A stretch of 45,522 bases of DNA from Brevibacterium senegalense (GTDB taxonomy: Bacteria > Actinomycetota > Actinomycetes > Actinomycetales > Brevibacteriaceae): contig DYUK01000225.1 in NCBI GenBank assembly GCA_020743695.1, positions 1-45,522 of the forward strand. Direction: 5' to 3'. The notes below the pieces were generated by a model. It worked only from the letters and a program-made list of their open reading frames with translations. It was not told where the DNA came from and did no database searches. Made by a program: the position numbers and the translations under genes. Each line of letters begins with the position of its first letter. Positions within the stretch are counted from its first letter, which is position 1. This document shows, in pieces, positions 8,258-16,192 of the stretch.

Positions 8258-10078
8258 ATGGCTTCGATCACCATGCCCCAGACCACGACGACGGGAGAGG
8301 GCATCGACTTCCGCGTCGGACAGTCGCTCACCGACGTCCTGCTGGAGCGCATCCAGGCCGACCCGGAGGCCACGCTCATGCTCCGCCCCGCCGGCGACGG
8401 CGAGTGGGCGGAGGTCTCCGGGCAGCGGTTCCTCGACGAGGTCGCCTCCGTGGCGAAGGGTCTGCTGGCCGCCGGTCTGGAGTCCGGCGGTCGCGTCGCG
8501 CTCTTCGGGTCGACCGCGTACGAGTGGACGCTCTGCGACTACGCGATCTGGTTCGCCGGCGGCGTCACCGTCCCCTTCTACGACTCCTCCTCCGCGGACC
8601 AGCTGGCCTGGATGATCACGGACGCGGACGTGAGCTACGCGCTGGTCCAGTCCGACGACCACGCTTTGCGCGCGCGTGCGGGAGCGCAGGAGGCGGGCAT
8701 CCCCGCCGGCCGCGTGCCGGTCTGGATCTACGAGACGAACGGCCTCGACGAGCTGCGGGAGATGGGGGCGGCCATCACGGACGACGAGCTGGAGGCGCGC
8801 CGCGCGCAGGTCACCGGCGACTCCGTCGCGACCCTCATCTACACCTCCGGCACGACCGGTCGCTCGAAGGGCTGCGTGCTGACGCACGGCAACTTCGTCC
8901 AGACCGTCGCGAGCGCCCAGCAGCACGTCCCCGCGGTCTTCGCCCCCGGCAGCGTCTGCCTCCTCTTCCTCCCGCTGGCCCACGTCTTCGCCCGGTTCGT
9001 CCAGGTGCTCGCCATCAACGTGGGCAGCGTGCTCGCCCACACCTCCGACCTGTCGCGGCTGACGGACACGTTCAGCGAGGTGAAGCCCACGTACATCCTG
9101 GGCGTGCCCCGCGTGTTCGAGAAGGTGTTCAATTCCGCCCGCGCGAAGGCGGAGGGCGACCGGAAGGGCGCGATCTTCGCAGCCGCGCAGGCGACCGCGG
9201 TCGCGTACTCCCGCGCGCTGGACGAGGGCGGCCCCTCACTCCCCCTCAAGCTGCGCCACGCGCTGTTCGACAAGCTCGTCTACTCGAAGCTGCGGACCGT
9301 CATGGGCGGCGAGCTGCAGTACGCCGTGTCCGGCGGCGGGCCGCTGGGCGAGCACCTGGGCCACTTCTACCGCGGCATCGGCGTGGACATCATCGAGGGC
9401 TACGGCCTCACGGAGACGACCGCCCCCGTGACGGTCAACGTGCCCACGGACGCGCGGATCGGCACCGTGGGCAAGCCGCTGCCCGGCTGCACCGTCGCGA
9501 TCGCACCGGACGGCGAGGTGCTCGCCAAGGGCGTGAGCGTCTTCCAGGAGTACTGGAACAACCCCGAGGCCACCGCGGACACCTTCTACGACGACTGGCT
9601 GCGCACGGGAGACATCGGCGAGATCGACGGCGACGGCTTCCTGCGCATCACCGGCCGCAAGAAGGAACTCATCGTCACGTCGTCCGGGAAGAACGTCGCA
9701 CCGGCCCCGCTGGAGGACGAGCTGCGCCGCCACCCCCTCATCGCGCACCCGGTCGTCGTGGGCGACGACCGGAACTTCATCTCCGCGCTCGTCTTCCTGG
9801 ATGCGGAGATGATGCCCGGCTGGCTGTCCAACCGCGGCATGCGCGCGGACATGACGATCGAGGAGGCCGTCACGAACTCGGCCGTCCACGACTCGATCGC
9901 GCAGGAGATCGACCGGGTGAACAACAAGGTCTCGCGGGCGGAGTCGATCCGCGAGTTCCGCCTGGTCCCGGCGGTCCTGAGCGAGGAGAACGGATACCTC
10001 TCCGCGAAGCAGTCCGTCAAGCGCCACCTCGTGACGAAGGACTTCGCGGAGTACGTCGACGACATCTACGGCGCCTGA
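8258..10078 (+). CDS. Long-chain fatty-acid-CoA ligase (AMP-binding, FadD15-like)
   Basis: A 606-residue acyl-CoA synthetase that activates fatty acids through an acyl-AMP. The ANL motifs are clear: P-loop IYTSGTTGRSKG (about 196), the GYGLTET motif (about 383) and DWLRTGDIGEIDGDGFLRITGRKKE (about 446 on), which contains the adenine-binding Asp and hinge. The catalytic C-terminal segment is SSGKNVAPAPLED. The long form with LPLAHVFARF and VPRVFEKVFN is typical of FadD15/long-chain enzymes rather than acetyl-CoA synthetase. The ATG is preceded by GAGAGG. It differs from the shorter ligase at 36845-38545 and is unlikely to be a recent duplicate. A hydroquinone reductase-like gene follows 86 bp downstream after a small tandem repeat. 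Confidence 0.93.
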   Translation: MASITMPQTTTTGEGIDFRVGQSLTDVLLERIQADPEATLMLRPAGDGEWAEVSGQRFLDEVASVAKGLLAAGLESGGRVALFGSTAYEWTLCDYAIWFAGGVTVPFYDSSSADQLAWMITDADVSYALVQSDDHALRARAGAQEAGIPAGRVPVWIYETNGLDELREMGAAITDDELEARRAQVTGDSVATLIYTSGTTGRSKGCVLTHGNFVQTVASAQQHVPAVFAPGSVCLLFLPLAHVFARFVQVLAINVGSVLAHTSDLSRLTDTFSEVKPTYILGVPRVFEKVFNSARAKAEGDRKGAIFAAAQATAVAYSRALDEGGPSLPLKLRHALFDKLVYSKLRTVMGGELQYAVSGGGPLGEHLGHFYRGIGVDIIEGYGLTETTAPVTVNVPTDARIGTVGKPLPGCTVAIAPDGEVLAKGVSVFQEYWNNPEATADTFYDDWLRTGDIGEIDGDGFLRITGRKKELIVTSSGKNVAPAPLEDELRRHPLIAHPVVVGDDRNFISALVFLDAEMMPGWLSNRGMRADMTIEEAVTNSAVHDSIAQEIDRVNNKVSRAESIREFRLVPAVLSEENGYLSAKQSVKRHLVTKDFAEYVDDIYGA

Positions 10079-10110
10079 TTCCACGGCGTCTGAATCCACG
10101 GCGCCTGACC
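10068..10110 (+). repeat. Three 15-bp tandem units over the stop codon of the acyl-CoA synthetase gene
   Basis: acggcgcctgattcc / acggcgtctgaatcc / acggcgcctgacc. Because the unit is 15 bp, each copy puts a TGA in the same frame (10076, 10091, 10106), giving three successive in-frame stops. It is most simply a local tandem duplication of the gene end. Confidence 0.9.
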
Positions 10111-10164
10111 GGTCACGACCGACCCGACGCTACAGTCAGTCGCACCAGAGGGAAGGAGACCGCC

Positions 10165-11220
10165 ATGTCCGACGAGACGACCGATCCGCACTCGACCCGA
10201 GGCAACTACATCTCCCAGGGGCAGGAGTTCACCCGGGACACGAACTACATCGAGGACCGGATCCTCGACGATCCGCAGGCGCAGTGGCCCGTCGAGGCCG
10301 GCCGCTACCGCCTCATCGCCGCCCGCGCGTGCCCGTGGGCCAACCGCACGATGATCGTCCGCCGCCTGCTGGGGCTGGAGGACGCGATCTCGCTGGGCAT
10401 GCCGGGACCCACGCACGACGTGCGGTCGTGGACGTTCGACCTGGATCCCGGCGGGGTCGACCCCGTCCTGGGCATCGAGCGCCTCCAGCAGGCCTTCTTC
10501 GCCCGCTTCCGCGACTATCCGCGCGGCATCACGGTGCCCGCGATCGTCGACGTCCCCACGGGTGCCGTCGTGACGAACGACTTCCCGCAGATCACCCTCG
10601 ACTTCTCCTCGCAGTGGACGCGCTTCCACCGCGAGGGCGCACCGGACCTCTATCCGGAGGAGCTGCGCGAGGAGATGGACCCCCTCATGCGCCTCATCTA
10701 CACGGAGATCAACAACGGGGTCTACCGGTGCGGGTTCGCGGGCGGGCAGGAGGCCTACGAGTCCGCGTTCGACCGCCTCTTCACCGCGCTCGACACGATC
10801 GAGGAGCGCCTCACCACCCGCCGCTTCCTCATGGGCGATCGAATCACGGAGGCGGACGTGCGCCTCTTCACGACGCTCGCCCGCTTCGATCCCGTCTACT
10901 ACTCGCACTTCAAGTGCAACCGGCAGCGGCTGTCCGACTTCCCGGCGCTGTGGGGCTACGCCCGCGATCTGTTCGCCACACCGGGATTCGGCGACACCGT
11001 CGACTTCCAGCAGATCAAGGAGCACTACTACATCGTCCACGAGGACATCAATCCCACCCGGGTCGTCCCCGTGGGCCCGGACCTGTCCGGCTGGCTGGAG
11101 CCGCACGGCCGCGAGTCGCTGGCGGACACCCCGCCGTTCGGCGACGGCACCCCGCCCGAGGCCCCCAGGCCGGACGAGGTCGTCCCGACCGCGCACACCC
11201 CGTGGGCCTGGACGGACTGA
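10165..11220 (+). CDS. Glutathionyl-hydroquinone reductase-like protein (GST Xi class; YqjG/ECM4)
   Basis: A 351-residue glutathione S-transferase of the Xi class. These enzymes use a cysteine to reduce glutathionyl-hydroquinones. The active-site motif CPWANRT lies at about residues 55-61 (ARACPWANR) in the thioredoxin-like half. The helical C-terminal half carries family signatures (DFPQITLDFSS, IYTEINNGVYRCGFAG, DRITEADVRLFTTLARFDPVYYSHFKCN). The ATG at 10165 has a strong ribosome site (ggaaggaga); the track's larger ORF is a frame run-on. Most actinobacteria make mycothiol rather than glutathione, so the physiological thiol may be mycothiol; that is inference. The C-terminal ~40 residues are Pro-rich and acidic. 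It meets dedA tail to tail, with both stops in one palindrome. Confidence 0.9.
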   Translation: MSDETTDPHSTRGNYISQGQEFTRDTNYIEDRILDDPQAQWPVEAGRYRLIAARACPWANRTMIVRRLLGLEDAISLGMPGPTHDVRSWTFDLDPGGVDPVLGIERLQQAFFARFRDYPRGITVPAIVDVPTGAVVTNDFPQITLDFSSQWTRFHREGAPDLYPEELREEMDPLMRLIYTEINNGVYRCGFAGGQEAYESAFDRLFTALDTIEERLTTRRFLMGDRITEADVRLFTTLARFDPVYYSHFKCNRQRLSDFPALWGYARDLFATPGFGDTVDFQQIKEHYYIVHEDINPTRVVPVGPDLSGWLEPHGRESLADTPPFGDGTPPEAPRPDEVVPTAHTPWAWTD

Positions 11221-11231
11221 GTCTCAGTCCG
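11213..11231. terminator. 19-bp palindrome containing both convergent stop codons
   Basis: cggactgag-t-ctcagtccg: 9-bp perfect arms around one base. The plus-strand stop (11218-11220) is in the left arm and the minus-strand stop (11224-11226) in the right arm. It would fold identically in either transcript. There is no U-tract, as is common in high-GC actinobacteria. Confidence 0.55.
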
Positions 11232-11943
11232 CTGCCGGTGCCTCCGCCGGACCCTCGCCCCGCCGGGCGCGGGTCCGGCGGACCCGCTTGACGATCCACC
11301 AGACGACGGCGACGCCCACGACGACGATGACGGCCTTCTGGAACCACCCGGCGTACGTCTCGATGATCGCGTAGTTCTCCCCCACCCAGAACCCCAGCAC
11401 GACGAACACGGTGTTCCAGATGAGGGACCCGGCCATCGTGAGGAGGACGAAGGTGCTCTGGCTCATCCGCTCGATGCCGGCGGGGATGGAGATGAGGGAG
11501 CGGAAGATGGGGATCATGCGGCCGAAGAAGACCGCCTTCTTCCCGTGCCGGCCGAACCAGGCGACGGTCCGGTCGACGTCCGCGGGGTCGACGAGCGGCA
11601 GCTTCGCCGCCCAGCCGGTGATCCGCTCGTGGCCGAAGGCGCGGCCCACCCAGTAGAGCGCGATCGCGCCCACGACCGAGCCGATCGTCGCCCACGCGAT
11701 CGCGGAGACGAGGCTCATCTCCCCCAGGCTCGCGGTGAAGCCGGCCAGCGGCAGGATGAGCTCGCTGGGGATGGGCGGGAAGAGGTTCTCGAGGGCGACG
11801 AGCAGCCCCACCCCGGGCGCCCCCAGCATCTCCATGACCGTGACCACCCACTCCGTGAACCGGTCCATGAAGGACGTGCCCTGCGCGGCCGGATCCTCGG
11901 CTGCAACGAGGAGGCGGGACAGGTGTGCCGTCGAGACGCTCAT
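11224..11943 (-). CDS. DedA family membrane protein
   Basis: A 239-residue DedA/SNARE-associated (PF09335) integral membrane protein; the family includes undecaprenyl-phosphate and phospholipid flippases. Signatures are ENLFPPIPSELILPLAGF (about 50-67) and the central FGRMIPIFRSLISIPAG with conserved basic residues in a re-entrant loop, plus four or five membrane segments (e.g. STFVLLTMAGSLIWNTVFVVLGFWVG). The basic tail (VKRVRRTRARR) is probably cytoplasmic. I place the start at the ATG at 11943: TATGCT ends 7 nt before it, implying a leaderless mRNA; the track's start 52 codons further upstream would place the promoter inside the gene. It is divergent from the yihY-like gene. Confidence 0.92.
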   Translation of the reverse strand: MSVSTAHLSRLLVAAEDPAAQGTSFMDRFTEWVVTVMEMLGAPGVGLLVALENLFPPIPSELILPLAGFTASLGEMSLVSAIAWATIGSVVGAIALYWVGRAFGHERITGWAAKLPLVDPADVDRTVAWFGRHGKKAVFFGRMIPIFRSLISIPAGIERMSQSTFVLLTMAGSLIWNTVFVVLGFWVGENYAIIETYAGWFQKAVIVVVGVAVVWWIVKRVRRTRARRGEGPAEAPAAD

Positions 11944-11950
11944 GCGGGCC

Positions 11951-11956
11951 AGCATA
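11951..11956 (-). promoter_or_regulatory. -10 box (TATGCT) for leaderless dedA mRNA
   Basis: TATGCT on the minus strand, 7 nt upstream of the dedA ATG, with no ribosome site between. The transcription start should fall at or next to the A of ATG. Confidence 0.6.
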
Positions 11957-12048
11957 GAGGCTGGGCCCGAGCGTCCCTCACACGCGCGTGTCAGGCTGCG
12001 GTGCGACGCGGGGGCGGCGGTTCCGCTCCGAAGTCCGATTCCCGCACG

Positions 12049-12054
12049 TAGGAT
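12049..12054 (+). promoter_or_regulatory. -10 box (TAGGAT) for leaderless yihY-like mRNA
   Basis: TAGGAT followed by 7 nt and the ATG at 12062. Same geometry as the divergent dedA promoter about 100 bp away. Confidence 0.6.
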
Positions 12055-12061
12055 GGCAGAC

Positions 12062-13138
12062 ATGACCGCCACTGCGCACGCATCCGACCGGATCCTCACG
12101 ACGTCGAAGCGGGCCGCGGGACAGGGCGCCGCCCAGCAGCTCCTGCGCCGGCCCGTGGTCGCCCACCTGCAGCAGACGCTCGCCCGCTACGGCGACCGGC
12201 TGGGCAACCAGTTCGCCGCCGCGATCACCTACTTCCTGGTGCTCGCGCTCATCCCCATCCTCATGTTCGCGTTCTCCGCGCTGGGCTTCTTCCTCGAAGT
12301 GGTCCGTCCGGACCTCATGGGGGTCGTGAGCGACCAGATCGAGTCCGTGGGCGGCGGCGACCAGATCGTCGACATGCTCCAGCAGTTCCTGAGCGGCTGG
12401 CGCGGCGTGGGTATCGTCGCGATCCTGTCCGCGCTGTACACGGCGCAGGGATTCATGGGGAACCTCAAGGACGCCGTCCGCTCGCAGCTCTCCGACGAGG
12501 GCGTGCAGAAGGATCAGGACGGGTTCGTCCCGCGCGTCGTCAACAACACCCTGACCCTGCTGGTCGTGCTGGTGGGTGCGGGACTCGCGGTGTCGCTCAC
12601 GATCGTGTCCTCCAGCCTGCGCTCCGTCATCGTCCGCTGGCTGGAGCTGCCGGGCTGGATGGATCCGGTCTTCCAGCTGGTCCCCCTGCTCGTGTCCGTC
12701 GGCACCTTCTGGGTCCTGCTGTTCGTCGTCTTCACCCTGCTGCCCTCGGAGTCGATCGAGTCGCGGACGAAGGCGAAGGGCGCTCTCATCGGCGCGATCG
12801 CCCTGGCGCTCATCGTCCGCTTCGCGACGCTGCTCATCGACATGTTCTCCGGCTCCCCCACGGCCGCCCTCTTCGGTCCCGTCATCGCGATCATGCTCTC
12901 GCTCAACATCGTCGCCCGCATCATCCTCATGGTCGCGGCGTGGATGGGGACCGCGGACGACCACTCGATGTTCCAGCAGGTCGTGACCGCCGCGGATTCC
13001 GGCGCGGATCCCCGGCTCACAGCGCCGCCGCACGGGGACACCACGGCGGAGACCGCGATGACGTTCGTCGCCGCCGCCGGACTCATCGCGCTCACGATCG
13101 TGGGCTTCAACCGCTTCCAGCAGCGCGACGGCGACTGA
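12062..13138 (+). CDS. YihY/virulence factor BrkB family membrane protein
   Basis: A 358-residue integral membrane protein of the YihY/BrkB family (PF03631), once mis-named RNase BN. About six membrane helices are visible, including AAITYFLVLALIPILMFAFS (about 54-73), LLVVLVGAGLAVSLTIV, LVPLLVSVGTFWVLLFVV and GALIGAIALALIVRFATLL. The family signature is the polar, small-residue AITYFLVLALIP segment and the LLPSESIESRTKAKGALIGA loop. An extra C-terminal helix (TFVAAAGLIALTIVGF) follows a soluble linker. Molecular function is not established for the family. The start is supported by a TAGGAT box 7 nt upstream. gap follows 89 bp downstream with its own promoter. Confidence 0.9.
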   Translation: MTATAHASDRILTTSKRAAGQGAAQQLLRRPVVAHLQQTLARYGDRLGNQFAAAITYFLVLALIPILMFAFSALGFFLEVVRPDLMGVVSDQIESVGGGDQIVDMLQQFLSGWRGVGIVAILSALYTAQGFMGNLKDAVRSQLSDEGVQKDQDGFVPRVVNNTLTLLVVLVGAGLAVSLTIVSSSLRSVIVRWLELPGWMDPVFQLVPLLVSVGTFWVLLFVVFTLLPSESIESRTKAKGALIGAIALALIVRFATLLIDMFSGSPTAALFGPVIAIMLSLNIVARIILMVAAWMGTADDHSMFQQVVTAADSGADPRLTAPPHGDTTAETAMTFVAAAGLIALTIVGFNRFQQRDGD

Positions 13139-13184
13139 TCCCCGCCGGCACCGGCCGGCTCCGCCCCGCGCGGACGGCCGTGCG

Positions 13185-13190
13185 TAGAAT
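13185..13190 (+). promoter_or_regulatory. -10 box (TAGAAT) for gap-glpK
   Basis: TAGAAT 37 nt before the gap TTG start, giving a leader of about 30 nt that contains the AAAGG ribosome site. The -35 region is GC-rich and unconvincing. Confidence 0.5.
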
Positions 13191-13227
13191 GGGCCGGACA
13201 CCACCGTGGAGTGAAAGGGTTCGTCTC

Positions 13228-14670
13228 TTGACCGACCAGATCGAGGCCGCCGCCCAGTCGTGGGCCGCCAAGCAGCGCGCAGCGGAGGGGCTGATCCCCC
13301 TCGTGGGCCGCCTGTACCGCGAGAACGACGTCCTGCTGACCGTGTACGGGCGCAGTCTTCTCAACAAGTCCGTCACCGGGATCATCAAGGCGCACCGCTA
13401 CGCGCGCCACTTCGACGGCGTCGAGCTGGACCTGGACGAGACGCTCGCGATCGCGCAGCAGCTGGTGGAGCTGGACCTGGGTACCAGCACGATCGACCTG
13501 GGCCGCCTCGCGGCGTCCGTCCGGACCGGCGGCGACGTCGCCTCGGTCCTGGCGGAGCAGCTCGCCGAGGTCGTGGGCGCCACCGCGTCCGCGGACCCCG
13601 GCCCGCGCGACGTCGTCCTCTACGGCTTCGGCCGGATCGGCCGCCTCCTGGCCCGCATCCTCATCGACCGCGCCGGCGGCACCGGTCTGCGCCTGCGTGC
13701 GATCGTCGTGCGCCGCAGCGGCAAGGGCGGCGAGGACATCGTCAAGCGCGCCTCCCTGCTGCGTCGCGACTCCGTGCACGGGAAGTTCGACGGCACGATC
13801 GTCGTCGACCAGGAGAACGAGACGATCCTCGCCAACGGCACCCTCATCCAGGTCATCTACTCGGACGACCCGTCGACCGTCGACTACACCGCCCACGGGA
13901 TCGACGACGCGATCATCGTCGACAACACGGGCATCTGGCGCGACGACGCGGGACTGCGGAAGCACCTGGCGAGCCCCGGCGCCTCGAAGGTCATCCTCAC
14001 GGCGCCCGGCAAGGGCGAGGTGAAGAACATCGTCTTCGGCGTGAACTCCGATGCGATCGGCCCGGAGGACGACGTCCTGTCCGCCGCGTCCTGCACGACG
14101 AACGCGATCACCCCGGTCCTCAAGGTGCTGAACGACGAGTTCGGCGTGGTGAACGGGCACGTCGAGACCGTCCACTCGTTCACGAACGACCAGAACCTCA
14201 TCGACAACTACCACAAGGGATCGCGGCGCGGTCGCGCCGCCGGACTCAACATGGTGCTGACGGAGACGGGGGCCGCGAAGGCCGTCGCGAAGGCCCTGCC
14301 GGAGTTCGCGGGCAAGCTCTCCGGGAACGCGATCCGCGTGCCCACGCCCAACGTGTCGATGGCGGTCCTCAACCTCAACCTGGAGCGCGAGACGACGGTC
14401 GAGGAGCTCAACACGTTCCTGCGGAACACCTCGCTGCACTCACCGCTGCGGAACCAGATCGACTACATCGCCTCGCCCGAGGTCGTGTCGACGGACCTCG
14501 TGGGCTCGAAGCGCGCGGGCGTGGTCGACGGCCTCGCGACGATCGTCGACGGCACCCGCGTCGTCGTGTACGTCTGGTACGACAACGAGTTCGGCTACTC
14601 GTGCCAGGTCATCCGCTGCGTCGCGCAGATGGCGGGGCTGGACATGCCCACGCTGCCGGCCCTGGCCTGA
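13228..14670 (+). CDS. gap: Long-form glyceraldehyde-3-phosphate dehydrogenase (GapB/GapX-like)
   Basis: A 480-residue GAPDH with an N-terminal extension of about 125 residues (EGLIPLVGRLYRENDVLLTV...) ahead of the usual Rossmann start (VLYGFGRIGRLLAR, near 131). The catalytic cysteine is C289 in SAASCTTNAITPVLKVL, and the C-terminal YDNEFGYSCQV block is present. This long form matches Corynebacterium glutamicum GapB in length and plan; that enzyme works mainly in the gluconeogenic direction. I start at the TTG at 13228 because AAAGGG lies 8 nt upstream and the long track ORF before it overlaps yihY. glpK follows after 19 bp, so the pair probably channels glycerol-derived triose phosphate. 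Whether a short GapA exists elsewhere cannot be seen. Confidence 0.92.
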   Translation: MTDQIEAAAQSWAAKQRAAEGLIPLVGRLYRENDVLLTVYGRSLLNKSVTGIIKAHRYARHFDGVELDLDETLAIAQQLVELDLGTSTIDLGRLAASVRTGGDVASVLAEQLAEVVGATASADPGPRDVVLYGFGRIGRLLARILIDRAGGTGLRLRAIVVRRSGKGGEDIVKRASLLRRDSVHGKFDGTIVVDQENETILANGTLIQVIYSDDPSTVDYTAHGIDDAIIVDNTGIWRDDAGLRKHLASPGASKVILTAPGKGEVKNIVFGVNSDAIGPEDDVLSAASCTTNAITPVLKVLNDEFGVVNGHVETVHSFTNDQNLIDNYHKGSRRGRAAGLNMVLTETGAAKAVAKALPEFAGKLSGNAIRVPTPNVSMAVLNLNLERETTVEELNTFLRNTSLHSPLRNQIDYIASPEVVSTDLVGSKRAGVVDGLATIVDGTRVVVYVWYDNEFGYSCQVIRCVAQMAGLDMPTLPALA

Positions 14671-14689
14671 ACGCTCCCCCGGTGCTCCC

Positions 14690-16192
14690 ATGACCCGCAT
14701 CCTCGCGATCGATGAGGGGACCACCTCGACCCGTGCGGCCGTCCTCGACGAGGACGGCCGCACGGTCGCATCCGCGTCCCGCGAATTCCACCAGTCGTTC
14801 CCGCAGCCGGGCCGCGTCGAGCACGACGCGCTGGAGATCTGGCGGGTGACCCGCGAGATGATCGGCCAGGTGCTGGGCACCAGTCAGCTGACGGCTGCGG
14901 ACATCGACTGCATCGGCATCACCGATCAGCGCGAGACGACGGTCGTGTGGGACCGGACGACGGGTCGCCCGCTGGCACCGGCGATCGTCTGGCAGGACAC
15001 GCGCGGCGGTGACATCGTCGCCCGCCTCGAGGAGTCCCACGGGGAGACGATCACGCGGATCACGGGGCTGCCGCCGGCCACCTACTTCTCCGCCGTCAAA
15101 CTGCTGTGGCTCCTCGAGGAGGTCCCTCAGGTCCGGGAGGCCGCGGAGTCCGACCGGCTGCTGTTCGGCACGATCGACACGTGGCTCATCTGGAACCTGA
15201 CGGGCGGGGTGCAGGGCGGTCTGCACCTGACGGACGTGACGAACGCGTCCCGCACGATGCTCATGGACCTCGAGACCCTCGACTGGTCGGAGGAGATGCT
15301 CGCGCTCACGGGCATCCCCCGCGACGTCCTGCCCCGGATCCGGCCCTCGATCGGCGACTTCGGCGTCGTCGACGACCGGCACCTGCTGGGCGGCGTGCCC
15401 ATCACCGGCGTCCTGGGCGACCAGCAGGCGGCGGCGTTCGGCCAGTGCGCCTTCTCCCCCGGCGACACGAAGAGCACATACGGGACCGGGTGCTTCCTCC
15501 TCACGAACACCGGCTCCCGGATCCCGCGCGCCGGCGGCGGCCTCATCACGACGGTCGCGTTCCAGCGGAAGGGGCACGACGCGCAGTACGCGCTCGAGGG
15601 TTCGATCGCCGTCGCGGGCTCCCTCGTGCAGTGGCTGCGCGACAACCTGGGCATCATCCGGGACTCCGCGGAGGTCGAGGAGCTCGCGGACTCCGTCGAG
15701 GATTCCGGCGACGTCTACTTCGTCCCCGCCTTCTCCGGCCTCTACGCACCGCGGTGGAAGCCCGATGCGCGCGGCACGATCGTGGGGCTGACCCGCTACT
15801 CGACCCGCGCGCACGTGGCCCGCGCCGCGCTCGAGTCGACGGTCTTCCAGACGGCGGAGGTCATCGAGGTGCTGCGGGACGAGTCCGGTTTCGACATCGC
15901 CTCGATCCGCGCGGACGGCGGGATGGCCGTCAACGACGCGCTCCTCCAGTTCCAGGCGGACATCTCCGACTGCGAGGTGGTGCGCGGCGGGATCGAGTCG
16001 ACCGCGCTGGGAGCCGCCTTCGCCGCGGGCATCGGGCACGGCCTCTACGCGGGCACGGAGGACGTCCGGGCACTCTGGGCGGAGACCGGTCGCTGGAGGC
16101 CGCAGATGGATCCCCACGACCGCGCGCACCGGCGCGACCGCTGGGAGTCCGCCGTCCAGCGGTCCCTGGGCTGGGCTCAGCTGCGGACGTAA
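14690..16192 (+). CDS. glpK: Glycerol kinase
   Basis: A 500-residue FGGY-family glycerol kinase that phosphorylates glycerol to glycerol-3-phosphate. Phosphate-1 loop DEGTTSTRAA (8-17), glycerol-site residues in ITDQRETTVVWDRTTGRPL, the ADP-binding GDQQAA (about 243-248) and the late GGMAVNDALLQFQADI block are all present, and the length is normal. Only 19 bp separate it from gap, so the two are probably co-transcribed. No glpF or glpD lies beside it. A 9-bp-arm hairpin lies in its last codons, and its end overlaps the opposing hydroxyacid dehydrogenase gene by 16 bp. Confidence 0.97.
   Translation: MTRILAIDEGTTSTRAAVLDEDGRTVASASREFHQSFPQPGRVEHDALEIWRVTREMIGQVLGTSQLTAADIDCIGITDQRETTVVWDRTTGRPLAPAIVWQDTRGGDIVARLEESHGETITRITGLPPATYFSAVKLLWLLEEVPQVREAAESDRLLFGTIDTWLIWNLTGGVQGGLHLTDVTNASRTMLMDLETLDWSEEMLALTGIPRDVLPRIRPSIGDFGVVDDRHLLGGVPITGVLGDQQAAAFGQCAFSPGDTKSTYGTGCFLLTNTGSRIPRAGGGLITTVAFQRKGHDAQYALEGSIAVAGSLVQWLRDNLGIIRDSAEVEELADSVEDSGDVYFVPAFSGLYAPRWKPDARGTIVGLTRYSTRAHVARAALESTVFQTAEVIEVLRDESGFDIASIRADGGMAVNDALLQFQADISDCEVVRGGIESTALGAAFAAGIGHGLYAGTEDVRALWAETGRWRPQMDPHDRAHRRDRWESAVQRSLGWAQLRT
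16136..16164. terminator. Hairpin inside the glpK 3' end
   Basis: gaccgctgg, 11-nt loop, ccagcggtc: perfect 9-bp arms ending 28 nt before the glpK stop, at the glpK/dehydrogenase convergent overlap. No U-tract follows. Confidence 0.45.

Noticed and set aside
8404-11220. 938-residue ORF fusing an acyl-CoA synthetase shadow to the hydroquinone reductase
   Set aside because: The N-terminal part is an out-of-frame reading of the synthetase; the reductase has its own ATG and strong ribosome site at 10165.
12940-14670. 576-residue start for gap
   Set aside because: The first ~96 codons overlap yihY in another frame and look non-coding; the TTG at 13228 has a ribosome site and gives the known GapB length.
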